This document shows, one piece after another, positions 32,508 through 40,223 of a stretch of 40,223 nucleotides of DNA (position 1 is the first letter of the stretch; each line of letters begins with the position of its first letter). This DNA comes from Bacillota bacterium (GTDB lineage Bacteria; Bacillota; Sulfobacillia; JAJZYS01; JAJYTV01): assembly GCA_021793315.1 (NCBI GenBank), contig JAJYSZ010000020.1, forward strand, positions 1 to 40,223, given 5' to 3'. The translations under genes were made by a program, and so were the position numbers. A model generated the notes under the pieces. That model saw only the letters and a list, made by a program, of their open reading frames with translations, was not told where the DNA came from and ran no database searches.

Positions 32508-33908
32508 TTGTCCCAGGCGACGGAGGCGACCTGGCTCGAGGAGGTGCTCGCACAGGAGCACCTGTTCCAGAGCCGGCGCCGCCCTGCACCGCCCGGACAG
32601 CGCGTCAGCTGGCGGATCGGCACGAACGTGATGCCGCTCGGCCAGGCGCAGCGGCTGCGCCTCAGGGAGATCGGCGAGGACCTCTGGGCGTTTGCCCAGG
32701 CGCAGCAGGAGATCTACCACCAGGCGTTGCGCAGGCCCGATCTGTATTTTGTCGCGGAGTACCTCGACGCGGGGAAGCCGGAGGACATGCTGCGTTTCAG
32801 CCAGATGAAGCGGCTGCGCCGCCAGCTGCCGGCCTTCATCCGTCCCGATCTCCTGATCGTCCCCGGCGACGACTTCATTGCGACCGAGATCGACTCCGTG
32901 CCGGGCGGGTTCGGGGAGCTCGCCGCCCTGCAGGACGTCTACGCGGCCCTGGGGCAGGATGTCCTGGGTGGTCCGATCGGCATCCTCGACGGCTTCATGC
33001 GGGCCATGGCCCTGACAGCCGGCAAGGACGATCCTGTGGTGGCGATCGTCGTCTCCCAGGAGTCCGAAGACTACCGGCCGGAAATGGAGCATGTGGCGCT
33101 CGCCTTGCGCGCCCGCGGCCATGAGGTCCACTGCGTGCCGCCGCGCGACGTCATCTTCCAGGAGGACGGCCTCTACGTCGAAGGACGGCGGATCGATGTC
33201 CTCTACCGCTTCTTCGAGCTGTTCGACCTGCGCAACGTGCCCAAGGCGGACCTCTTTCTCTACGCGCAGCGCAAAGAACTCGTGCAGATCACGCCGCCGA
33301 TCAAGCCACAGTTCGAGGAGAAGCTCTGGTTCGCGCTCGTGCACCACCCGATGCTCGAGGAGGTCTGGCGTGAGCAGCTGGGGCCGGCGCGCTTTGCCCG
33401 CCTCAAAGGGCTGATTCCCGAGACCTATCTCCTCGACCCGCGTCCCGTGCCGCCGCACGCGGTGGTGTCGGGGTTTCAGGCCTGCGGGCACCCGCTCCAG
33501 GACATGCGGCGGCTGGGCGACATGAGCAAGCGCGAGCGCGCCGACTGGGTGCTGAAGCCGTCCGGGTTCTCCGAGATGGCCTGGGGCAGCCGCGGTGTCC
33601 ATATCGGCGAGGATGCGCCGCAGGAAGCCTGGCAGGCGGCGGTGGAGCAGGGACTCGCCGACTTCGGGCAGACGCGCTGGATCCTGCAGCGCTATCACAA
33701 GGCGAAGGTGCTCCACCACGACTACTACGACTTCAGCCAGGGCGAGGTCGTGACGATGTCCGGCCGGGCACGGCTCTGCCCGTACTATTTCCGCCAGGGC
33801 GAGACCGTCGAACTCGGCGGCGTGCTGGCGACCATCTGCCCACAGGACAAGAAGGTCATCCACGGCATGGTGGACGCGATCATGGTGCCGGCAGGGGCCG
33901 CCCTGTAG
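32508..33908 (+). CDS. Circularly permuted ATP-grasp-like protein
   Basis: This 466-residue protein has no certain name. Several patches resemble circularly permuted ATP-grasp/glutathionylspermidine-synthase-like enzymes: RPDLLIVPGDDF, ATEIDSVPGGFGE, RIDVLYRFFELFDL, then VLKPSGFSEMAWGSRGVHIG (phosphate-loop-like) and TRWILQRYHKAKVL, and a C-terminal ARLCPYYFRQGE with DKKVIHGMVDAIMVP. These would ligate a carboxylate to an amine with ATP; substrate unknown. The TTG start is 7 bases after AGGGAGG. It converges with the helicase gene, 3 bases apart, and stands alone behind a terminator. Confidence 0.6.
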   Translation: MSQATEATWLEEVLAQEHLFQSRRRPAPPGQRVSWRIGTNVMPLGQAQRLRLREIGEDLWAFAQAQQEIYHQALRRPDLYFVAEYLDAGKPEDMLRFSQMKRLRRQLPAFIRPDLLIVPGDDFIATEIDSVPGGFGELAALQDVYAALGQDVLGGPIGILDGFMRAMALTAGKDDPVVAIVVSQESEDYRPEMEHVALALRARGHEVHCVPPRDVIFQEDGLYVEGRRIDVLYRFFELFDLRNVPKADLFLYAQRKELVQITPPIKPQFEEKLWFALVHHPMLEEVWREQLGPARFARLKGLIPETYLLDPRPVPPHAVVSGFQACGHPLQDMRRLGDMSKRERADWVLKPSGFSEMAWGSRGVHIGEDAPQEAWQAAVEQGLADFGQTRWILQRYHKAKVLHHDYYDFSQGEVVTMSGRARLCPYYFRQGETVELGGVLATICPQDKKVIHGMVDAIMVPAGAAL

Positions 33909-33911
33909 CCT

Positions 33912-36900
33912 TCAGCGTGGACCGGCCGAGGCGGTCAGGGCTCCGGCCGCCATGCGGTACGCCTCAAGGGCCCGCGCGACTTCGCCGTCGCGGTCCGCGG
34001 CCCAGTCCCCGGCCCAGATCCTGTGGTAGCGCCAGCCGAGCCGCTCGAGCTGGCGCTGCCTGTCGTACGCGCGCCGGGTCGGCGGCCGGTGCTGCTCCTG
34101 GTCGTCGCAGGCGATGGCGAGAACGTACCCCCGCGGGCGCTCCGGGTCGCGGACGGCCAGATCGACCCTGTGGCGCAGCTGGCCATACTGCGGCACCACA
34201 TCCAGGCCTGCGTCGCGCAGCGCGAAGTAGACCTGCTCGGGGAAGAATTCGAGTTCCTCCTCAAGCGGATTCACCGGTTCGTCCGTCAGGTCGGCCGCCA
34301 TCTGGCCCTGGTGGCGCATCTGGGCGAAATGGAGGAAGTCCCGCAGCAGGGTGACACCGCTGCCCGGTCCAATCTCGGGGATGTCCTCGCGGCGCAGCCG
34401 GGAGGCGAGGGTCATGCGCCGCCTGGCGCGGGTGATGGCCACGTTGAGGCGACGAAGGCCTAGCAGACCCCAGAGCATCTCGAACTCCTGCTGGGGATCG
34501 TCGAAGCCGATCGCCAGGATCACGCCGTCGCGCTCGTCGCCCTGGACGAGATCGACCGGTTTGACGAAGAATCGCTCGGGCCTCGTCTGGTCGAAGAACG
34601 CCTTGAGGTCGGGCCTCGCCTCCAGCCTTGCGTCCAGTGCGTCCTTGATCTGCCTGGCCCGCCCGGAGGTGAGGGCGATCACCCCGAGCGACTGGTCGGG
34701 GTGATCCTCGGCCTCCCGCAGCACGAGGTCGAGCAGCGGCGCGAAAGCCCCTTCCGGCGGGGAGCCGCCGTGCGCGGGCTCTGGGCGGTCTCGGCCCAGC
34801 AGGACGTATCTGAGGCCCGCGCCGTGGCCCAGGCGGCCCGGGAAGGTGGCGACGGCGCCATCGTAGATGCGGCGGTTCGCGAACGCGAACAGGGCCTCGT
34901 CGAGGCTGCGGTAGTGCCAGCCGAGGCTGTAGCTCGGCAGGAAGGCGAACGCTTCGAGCAGGCCGCGCGCCTTGCCCGGGTCTTGCGGCGGGATGACAGG
35001 CGGCAGTTGGCGCGAGTCGCCGGCGAGCACCAGCCGCGAACCACGGCCGATCGCCGGAATGGCGGATTCCATGGGCATCTGGCTCGCCTCGTCGAAGATG
35101 ACGACGTCGAAGTGCCGCCGGTCGCCGTCCACCACCTGACTGACGGCCCACGGGCTCACAAGCCAGCACGGGAACAGGGCGGGCAGGACGTCGGGGGTTG
35201 CCGCCAACATGGTCTTGAGGGAAAGCGACGCTTCCCGGGCCTGCTCGCGCAACAGCCGGGCCTGTTCGGGATGCTCCGCCACGGCCTCGGCGGCTCGGCG
35301 CCTCTGCCCAAGCCGCACCGCCTCGGCGGCCGCGCTCCGTTCGTCCCGCTCCAGATCGAGCAGCTGGTGCTGCAGGCGGTCCAGGTCGCGGCCGTACAGC
35401 CCGTCGAGCTGCGGCTCGTCGGCCTTGCTCCGGTTCAGGCACGCCTCAAGCCACAGGAATTCGAACGCCTGCGGCCAGATGCTCGGGTCGATCTTTTGGC
35501 CGAGGATGTCCTTCGCGATGCCGAGGGCTCCGTGTTTTTCGAGTTCCTCCGCGATCGTCATCGCCAGCGGGATGCGGTGCGGCGTGTCCTGGTCCCTGGC
35601 AAGCTCCTCGAGCAGCTGGCCGAGGCCCGTCAGCGGCCGTCCCTCGACCGTTCGCGGGCCGAGCAGGGACGAAAGCTTCAGGAGCGGCTCCCGCAGCGCC
35701 TCGATCAGCTCGAGCAGCCGGTCGGCCTCGGGGTGCCGGGGCGGCGGCGACGCCTGTCCGCTGATCGTCTTCCACTGCGCCGCCTGCCGCAACATCGCCC
35801 GCACGTCCTCCTGGAGCGTCCTGACGCTCGCATGCGGCTCGCCGCGCAGGGCCCGCAGCTGCCGCACGGCGGCCCGGTAGTCGCGGTCCGCCGGCGCGAG
35901 GGGCCGCCGAGGCGCGCCGTCCGCCAGCGCCGCCACGTCGGCCGTCCACACCTCGGGGCCGTAGCGGCGGTAGGACGCATTGATGCCGGCGAACAGACGC
36001 GCGGCCGCGTCGACCTCCGCCAGGGATCTGGGGTGCAGGGTGGGCTCGACGTCCAGCAGCGCGTCGAGCGCCGCCATGAGCGTGGGCCAGAGAGCGCGCG
36101 CGCGCAGGCTCAGCCCGACGGCCTCACTGGCCGCGTCCTGGTCCGGCAGTCTGGCGCCTGCCCACGGCGACGCCGACGTTCCCCCCAGGAGGTCCCCGAG
36201 GTCAGAGGCGTCCGCCAGCAGGAGCTTGACGTGCCGCACGGTCGCCGCATCCATGCCAGCCAGCCAGGGCGCCGGCTTGAGCCCCGCCTGCCGCACCTCC
36301 CGCGGCAGCCGCACGAGCCGGCTCTGCATGTCGAACAGGCTCAGGTCGCTTGGCGTGCGCGTCCGGTGCAGCGCCGCGATCTGGCCCTCGAGGCTCTGGC
36401 GGCGGCGCATCAGGCGCTCTTCCTCGTAGAAGTCTCCGGCAGGCGGCGCAGCCGCCTCCGCGGCCGCGGCGATGCGGCTGCGCGCCTCCTGGTCGTCGTA
36501 TTCCGCGCCCATCAGATCGAGGACCAGGTCGCCGAGGCCCCGCTGCTCGAGCCGCGCGCGCACGGCCGCGAGCGCCTGGCGCTTCTGCGCCACCACGAGC
36601 ACCCGCTGGCCGTCGCCCAGTAGGGCGGCGGCGATGTTGGCGACAGTCTGGCTCTTGCCGCTCCCGGGCGAGCCTTGCACCGTGCAGCTTTCGCCCCGGC
36701 GCACGGCGTCGACCGCCCGGATCTGGGTCTCGTCCGCCGGCAGCACGATGCGGCGCGGGCCAAGTTCCCGCTCCGTCCTGGCGGTCAGGAGCCGCCTCGA
36801 CGCCTCGTCGCCGGCCAGGGCCGCCAGGATGTCGTGCCCCGCCATGCGGTCGGCCTGAGAGCGGAGCTCCCGCAGCAGGTGGGCATGGTGAGGAAAGAAG

Positions 36901-37538
36901 TGTCCGATCACGGTGCGGGCACGGAGTTCGAAGCCCGGCACCGCCGCGGCCGCCCCCCGCAGCGGAGCCCAGAGATCCTCCGGCAGGCTGCTGTCTTTGG
37001 AGATGAAGCTTGTGGGCGACCCGAGCAGGGCGAAGGCCCGGCCGTGATCGTGCGCGAGGAGTTCGAGCAGCATCGGGTTCCAGGCAAGTTGCCCTCGGCG
37101 CCGGACGGAGGTGCCGCCAGTGGCTCCGACCTCGATCTCGACCGGCAGCAGCAGGGCAGGCGCCAGCGGCGGATCCTGGCCGGCCATCCGCCAGCTGGCC
37201 AGCCCGAGGCCAAGGTGCAGCGTGTGGACGCCATGTTCCTCGCGGCTTTCCAGTGCACGGTCGGCCAGCCGGCGCAGGACGCCGGGGTCCAGTTCCCTGC
37301 GCGGACGGACGAGCTCGCCGAGCGCCACAGGTACGCCCTGCAAGAGGTCTTGCAGAGCCACGCGGTCGCTCTCCCCAAGATCCAGGGACCCGTCGTCCGC
37401 ATCGTGCCAGCGCACGAGGTTGCTCTGGCGCGCCATGGCGTCGAGCCGCCCGATCCAATCCTGGCAGGCGGTGCGTACCAGGGCCGATCGCGGCAAGAGA
37501 CCGCCCGCGAAGTTGCGGGGCCAAAGCTGTGCGCCCAT
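33912..37538 (-). CDS. DUF4011-type SF1 helicase with Vsr-like C-terminal domain
   Basis: This 1208-residue protein has an N-terminal DUF4011-like region (WIGRLDAMARQSNLVRW, LLLPVEIEV, AWNPMLLELL). Split superfamily-1 helicase motifs follow: Walker A GSPGSGKSQT (289-298), FDEASQMPMESAIP, LAGDSRQLPPV, GWHYRS, VDLVQGDERDGVILAIGF and RRLNVAITRARRRM, separated by a helical insert of some 450 residues. The last 111 residues look like the Vsr/DUF559 nuclease fold: VYFALRDAGLDVVPQYG, HRVDLAV (Asp1126), GWRYHRIWAGDW. The usual ECDG reads ACDD, so one acidic residue is missing at 1143. Such proteins are found in anti-phage loci. ATG 37538 follows AAAGGAGG. Confidence 0.8.
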   Translation of the reverse strand: MGAQLWPRNFAGGLLPRSALVRTACQDWIGRLDAMARQSNLVRWHDADDGSLDLGESDRVALQDLLQGVPVALGELVRPRRELDPGVLRRLADRALESREEHGVHTLHLGLGLASWRMAGQDPPLAPALLLPVEIEVGATGGTSVRRRGQLAWNPMLLELLAHDHGRAFALLGSPTSFISKDSSLPEDLWAPLRGAAAAVPGFELRARTVIGHFFPHHAHLLRELRSQADRMAGHDILAALAGDEASRRLLTARTERELGPRRIVLPADETQIRAVDAVRRGESCTVQGSPGSGKSQTVANIAAALLGDGQRVLVVAQKRQALAAVRARLEQRGLGDLVLDLMGAEYDDQEARSRIAAAAEAAAPPAGDFYEEERLMRRRQSLEGQIAALHRTRTPSDLSLFDMQSRLVRLPREVRQAGLKPAPWLAGMDAATVRHVKLLLADASDLGDLLGGTSASPWAGARLPDQDAASEAVGLSLRARALWPTLMAALDALLDVEPTLHPRSLAEVDAAARLFAGINASYRRYGPEVWTADVAALADGAPRRPLAPADRDYRAAVRQLRALRGEPHASVRTLQEDVRAMLRQAAQWKTISGQASPPPRHPEADRLLELIEALREPLLKLSSLLGPRTVEGRPLTGLGQLLEELARDQDTPHRIPLAMTIAEELEKHGALGIAKDILGQKIDPSIWPQAFEFLWLEACLNRSKADEPQLDGLYGRDLDRLQHQLLDLERDERSAAAEAVRLGQRRRAAEAVAEHPEQARLLREQAREASLSLKTMLAATPDVLPALFPCWLVSPWAVSQVVDGDRRHFDVVIFDEASQMPMESAIPAIGRGSRLVLAGDSRQLPPVIPPQDPGKARGLLEAFAFLPSYSLGWHYRSLDEALFAFANRRIYDGAVATFPGRLGHGAGLRYVLLGRDRPEPAHGGSPPEGAFAPLLDLVLREAEDHPDQSLGVIALTSGRARQIKDALDARLEARPDLKAFFDQTRPERFFVKPVDLVQGDERDGVILAIGFDDPQQEFEMLWGLLGLRRLNVAITRARRRMTLASRLRREDIPEIGPGSGVTLLRDFLHFAQMRHQGQMAADLTDEPVNPLEEELEFFPEQVYFALRDAGLDVVPQYGQLRHRVDLAVRDPERPRGYVLAIACDDQEQHRPPTRRAYDRQRQLERLGWRYHRIWAGDWAADRDGEVARALEAYRMAAGALTASAGPR

Positions 37539-37888
37539 CCGAGAGCCTCCTTTGCCGCGCCGGCCCACGCCGGACGGGCCCGCTTAGTATGCGCGCCGCA
37601 AAAGCGCGGGACACGCGAAGGCTCATGCGCAGCCACGGCACCGTCCTGCTTTTGGCACCACACACCGCTATTTCCTTATTCGGCAATGTCCTGTGGCCAT
37701 ATCGAAAAATGACGCAATGGCTCGTGATACGGGAGCCTGCATTGGGCATCCTGTCGCGTGACGCAGCCCACCTCACCGCAGGTGCGGCAGGACATCCGCC
37801 CGGTCCCGTCGGGCTCGGCTCCGCATTGGCGCGACCATTCAGGCATCAGGGGTCCATAGGGCACAAAGCACGCTTCAGGGGTGGGCCT
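37539..37888. other. Intergenic region between helicase and nuo operon
   Basis: Upstream of both divergent units. It contains an AT-richer patch (37664-37712) in otherwise GC-rich DNA, and an imperfect inverted repeat TCCTGTCGC (37751-37759) with GCGGCAGGA in the stretch about 37785-37796. No confident promoter box or RNA gene was identified. Open frames across it show no family features. Confidence 0.4.
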
Positions 37889-38248
37889 ATGCTTGCGCAA
37901 TACTTCCCGCTCGTCATCTACATCGCCATCGCGCTGCTCATATCGGCCAGCGTGCTCGGCGCCTCGCGCCTCTTGGGGCCGCGTCACCCGACCGAGAAGA
38001 AGCTCGAAACCTATGAATGCGGCATCGTGCCCGAGGCGGGAGTAGGAGCGCGCTTCTCCGTGAAGTTCTACCTGGTGGCGATGCTCTTCATGATCTTCGA
38101 CGTCGAGGCCGTGTCGTTCTATCCCTGGGCGATCCTGCTCAAGCGGATGGGGCTGTTCGGCCTCTCCGAGATGGTGCTCTTCGTGCTCGTGCTGGCGATC
38201 GGCTACGCCTACGTCTGGAAGAGAGGCGGATTCCAGTGGCAGCAATAG
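37889..38248 (+). CDS. nuoA: NADH-quinone oxidoreductase subunit A
   Basis: This membrane subunit of complex I lies near the quinone entry. Its 119 residues have three hydrophobic segments: [36 protein letters not shown] and [16 protein letters not shown]. The cytoplasmic loop carries [14 protein letters not shown] and RFSVKFYL, both diagnostic, with the conserved cysteine. ATG 37889 has AGGGGTGG upstream. It overlaps nuoB by 13 bases. Confidence 0.95.
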   Translation: MLAQYFPLVIYIAIALLISASVLGASRLLGPRHPTEKKLETYECGIVPEAGVGARFSVKFYLVAMLFMIFDVEAVSFYPWAILLKRMGLFGLSEMVLFVLVLAIGYAYVWKRGGFQWQQ

Positions 38249-38742
38249 ACGAGGAGCCCGTCCTCTTCTCGAGCATGAAGAAGCTCTCGGCCTGGGCGCG
38301 TTCGAACTCGCTCTGGCCCGCGCAGTTCGGCCTCGCCTGCTGCGCCATCGAAATGATGGCCACGGCCGCCTCCCGCTTCGACCTCTCCCGCTTCGGCGCC
38401 GAGGTGATGCGCGCATCGCCGCGGCAGGCGGACGTCATGATCGTCGCAGGTCGCGTGTGCCAGAAGATGGGACCCGTGCTGCGGGAGCTCTACGACCAGA
38501 TGCCGGAGCCGAAATGGGTGATCGCGATGGGTGCCTGCGCCTCCTGCGGGGGCGTCTTCGCGAATTACGCCGTCGTGCAGGGCGTGGACCGCATCGTGCC
38601 GGTCGACGTCTACGTGCCTGGCTGCCCGCCGACGCCCGAAGGACTGATCGAAGGCGTGATGCAGCTCCAGAAGAAGATCCGCGCGGGCGGCAGGCCCATC
38701 ATGCCGGCCATGCTGCCTGCTACGGAGGTGGCGAAGGCATGA
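38236..38742 (+). CDS. nuoB: NADH-quinone oxidoreductase subunit B
   Basis: NuoB holds the terminal N2 [4Fe-4S] cluster next to the quinone. The ligands are visible: the adjacent cysteines in [18 protein letters not shown] and [10 protein letters not shown]. The 168-residue size fits. The quinone-site [13 protein letters not shown] stretch is present. The GTG start lies within the end of nuoA; the stop overlaps nuoC (ATGA). Confidence 0.96.
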   Translation: MAAIDEEPVLFSSMKKLSAWARSNSLWPAQFGLACCAIEMMATAASRFDLSRFGAEVMRASPRQADVMIVAGRVCQKMGPVLRELYDQMPEPKWVIAMGACASCGGVFANYAVVQGVDRIVPVDVYVPGCPPTPEGLIEGVMQLQKKIRAGGRPIMPAMLPATEVAKA

Positions 38743-39206
38743 ACGAGATCCTGCAGGCCCTCGCCGAGGCGTTCGGCGACCAGGTGCAGGTCGCGCACAA
38801 GATCGACCAGGCCGTGCTGACGCTGCCCAAGGAGGACATCGCCCAGGTGGTGCGCTTCCTCAAGGAGCACGGCTTTCGCATCCTGCTCGACATCACGGCG
38901 GTGGACCGGCTGGAACGGCAGCCGCGCTTCGACGTCGTCTATCACCTCTACCACCTGGACCTGCACGACTGGATCCGCCTCGTCGTACAGGTCGGCGGCG
39001 AGGAGCCCGAGTTGCCGAGCGTGACCGGACTCTTCGCCGCGGCGAACTGGGCCGAGCGGGAGATCTACGACCTGTTTGGCGTCGTCTTCCGCGGCCACCC
39101 CGACCTCAAGCGGATCATGATGCCCGACGACTGGATCGGTCACCCGCTGCGCAAGGACTACCCGCTGACGGGGCTCGGCCCGTTGCCGCCGCTCGTGCGC
39201 GAGTGA
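38739..39206 (+). CDS. nuoC: NADH-quinone oxidoreductase subunit C
   Basis: This peripheral-arm subunit (30-kDa type) has 155 residues and is not fused to NuoD. It has [23 protein letters not shown] and the signature [43 protein letters not shown], split here into its usual two halves. The ATG overlaps nuoB by 4 bases, and nuoD follows after 15 bases. Confidence 0.95.
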   Translation: MNEILQALAEAFGDQVQVAHKIDQAVLTLPKEDIAQVVRFLKEHGFRILLDITAVDRLERQPRFDVVYHLYHLDLHDWIRLVVQVGGEEPELPSVTGLFAAANWAEREIYDLFGVVFRGHPDLKRIMMPDDWIGHPLRKDYPLTGLGPLPPLVRE

Positions 39207-39221
39207 GGGGGAAGGATTGAG

Positions 39222-40223
39222 ATGGCCTACACGGAGAGCCAGATCGTGAACCAGATCGACGTGGAACCGGGCCACGGGGGGAACATGGTGCTGAACCTCG
39301 GCCCCCAGCACCCGAGCACCCACGGCGTCCTGCGCGTGAAGGTGGAGCTGGACGGCGAGCAGGTGGTGCGGAGCGAGCCTGTGATCGGCTATCTCCACAC
39401 CGGCATCGAAAAGACGTTCGAGGACCTCATGTACCAGCAGGGCTGCATGCTGGCGCCGCGCACGGACTACGTCTCGCCGATCATCAACAACCTCTGCTGG
39501 GTCCTCGCGGTGGAGAAGCTGCTCGGCATCGAGGTGCCCAAGCGCTGCCAGTACATCCGCGTCATGTTCTCGGAACTCTCGCGCATCGGAAGCCACCTCG
39601 TCTGGCTCGGCACCAGCGCCATGGACATGGGCGCGATGTCGCCCTTCTTCTACACGATGCAGCAGCGCGAGCAGATCCTGGACCTCAACGAGATGGCCGC
39701 GGGCACGCGCATGAACCCGAGCTACTTTCGCGTCGGCGGTCTGATGCGGGACCTGCCGCCGGGCTTTTCGGACAAGCTCTACGCCTTCCTCGACGGCTTC
39801 CCGCACTGGCTCAAGGAATACCACGAGCTGCTCGACCGCAATCCGATCTGGCTCGAGCGGCTGCAGCATACGGCCAAGATCAGCCTCGATGAGGCACTCG
39901 ACTACGGCTGGACGGGACCCCTGATCCGGGCGCTCGGCGTGCCGCTCGACCTGCGCAAGACCAACCCGTACTCGTCCTACGAGGATTTCGACTTCGAGGT
40001 TCCCACCGAGACCGAAGGCGATGTCTACGCGCGCTACAAGGTCCGGATGCGCGAGATGGAGGAGAGCCTCAAGATCGTGCGTCAGGCGATGGACAACATG
40101 CCGGACGGGCCCTGGCACGTCGCGGACGAGAAGATCTATCCGCCCGAAAAGCTGGAGATCGCCCAGAGCATGGAGGCTCTCATCTACCACTTCAAGCTGT
40201 ACTCCGAAGGCTTCCTGGTCCCG
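39222..40223 (+). CDS. nuoD: NADH-quinone oxidoreductase subunit D (partial, cut by window end)
   Basis: The 49-kDa subunit forms much of the quinone pocket. The frame stays open to the window end (334 codons; about 30-70 residues missing). It has LGPQHPSTHGVLRVKVELDGE, IGYLHTGIEKTFED, YVSPIINNLCWVLAVEKLLG, the FSELSRIGSHLVWLGTSAMDMGA helix and GGLMRDLPPGF. ATG 39222 follows GGGGGAAGG. The remaining nuo genes presumably continue beyond. Confidence 0.96.
   Translation, partial: MAYTESQIVNQIDVEPGHGGNMVLNLGPQHPSTHGVLRVKVELDGEQVVRSEPVIGYLHTGIEKTFEDLMYQQGCMLAPRTDYVSPIINNLCWVLAVEKLLGIEVPKRCQYIRVMFSELSRIGSHLVWLGTSAMDMGAMSPFFYTMQQREQILDLNEMAAGTRMNPSYFRVGGLMRDLPPGFSDKLYAFLDGFPHWLKEYHELLDRNPIWLERLQHTAKISLDEALDYGWTGPLIRALGVPLDLRKTNPYSSYEDFDFEVPTETEGDVYARYKVRMREMEESLKIVRQAMDNMPDGPWHVADEKIYPPEKLEIAQSMEALIYHFKLYSEGFLVP

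Overview
The window is GC-rich chromosomal DNA from an endospore-forming Bacillota. The evidence is spoIVA directly behind der-plsY-gpsA, an alpha/beta-type small acid-soluble spore protein (SASP), a ComB phosphatase, YpmA/DUF4264 and YrzE-like small proteins, and frequent GTG/TTG starts with strong GGAGG ribosome sites. High GC together with complex I, a proton-translocating transhydrogenase and ferredoxin-linked 2-oxoacid oxidation points to a deep, high-GC lineage (the Symbiobacterium/Thermaerobacter/Limnochorda type). The genus cannot be fixed from the sequence.

Layout. 1-4.9 kb: YIEGIA-capping-like protein, der, plsY and gpsA (overlapping), then spoIVA behind a candidate sigma-E promoter. 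5.0-5.9 kb: tRNA-Pro(GGG) and, convergent, rpiA. 6.0-13.1 kb: one long redox operon, pntAA-pntAB-pntB, a GltD/NfnB-like flavoprotein, then a four-subunit 2-oxoacid:ferredoxin oxidoreductase (korDABC). 13.2-15.0 kb: class-III aminotransferase and SRPBCC protein. 15.2-19.5 kb: SAM decarboxylase with a near-consensus promoter and perfect terminator, then ndk, a purine phosphorylase of the methylthioinosine type, an AhcY/SIHH-type hydrolase and an MtaD/DadD deaminase. Together these look like a deaminating (inosine-type) route for the by-products of SAM use. 19.5-22.5 kb: MreB paralogue with altered phosphate-2 loop, broken GNAT gene, comB, histidine phosphatase. 22.4-30.4 kb: exonuclease-DinG helicase whose only plausible start is ATT, membrane and wall-associated proteins, YbaK deacylase, frameshifted AlkZ-like gene, GNAT, degenerate patch, secreted protein, SASP. 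30.6-33.9 kb: DUF4264 protein behind a good promoter and tiny leader ORF, aldehyde dehydrogenase, ATP-grasp-like protein. 33.9-37.5 kb: large DUF4011-type SF1 helicase with a Vsr-like C-terminal domain, a defence-type candidate. 37.9 kb-end: nuoA-B-C-D of complex I, nuoD cut by the window edge.

No insertion sequence, prophage, CRISPR array or integrase was seen. Three short genes between 20.5 and 29.4 kb are interrupted by frameshifts, while the core genes around them are intact. The most interesting parts are the predicted methylthioinosine/S-inosylhomocysteine salvage cluster, the pnt-flavoprotein-KOR operon, the MreB paralogue lacking its catalytic glutamate, and the helicase whose nuclease domain lacks a conserved acidic residue.
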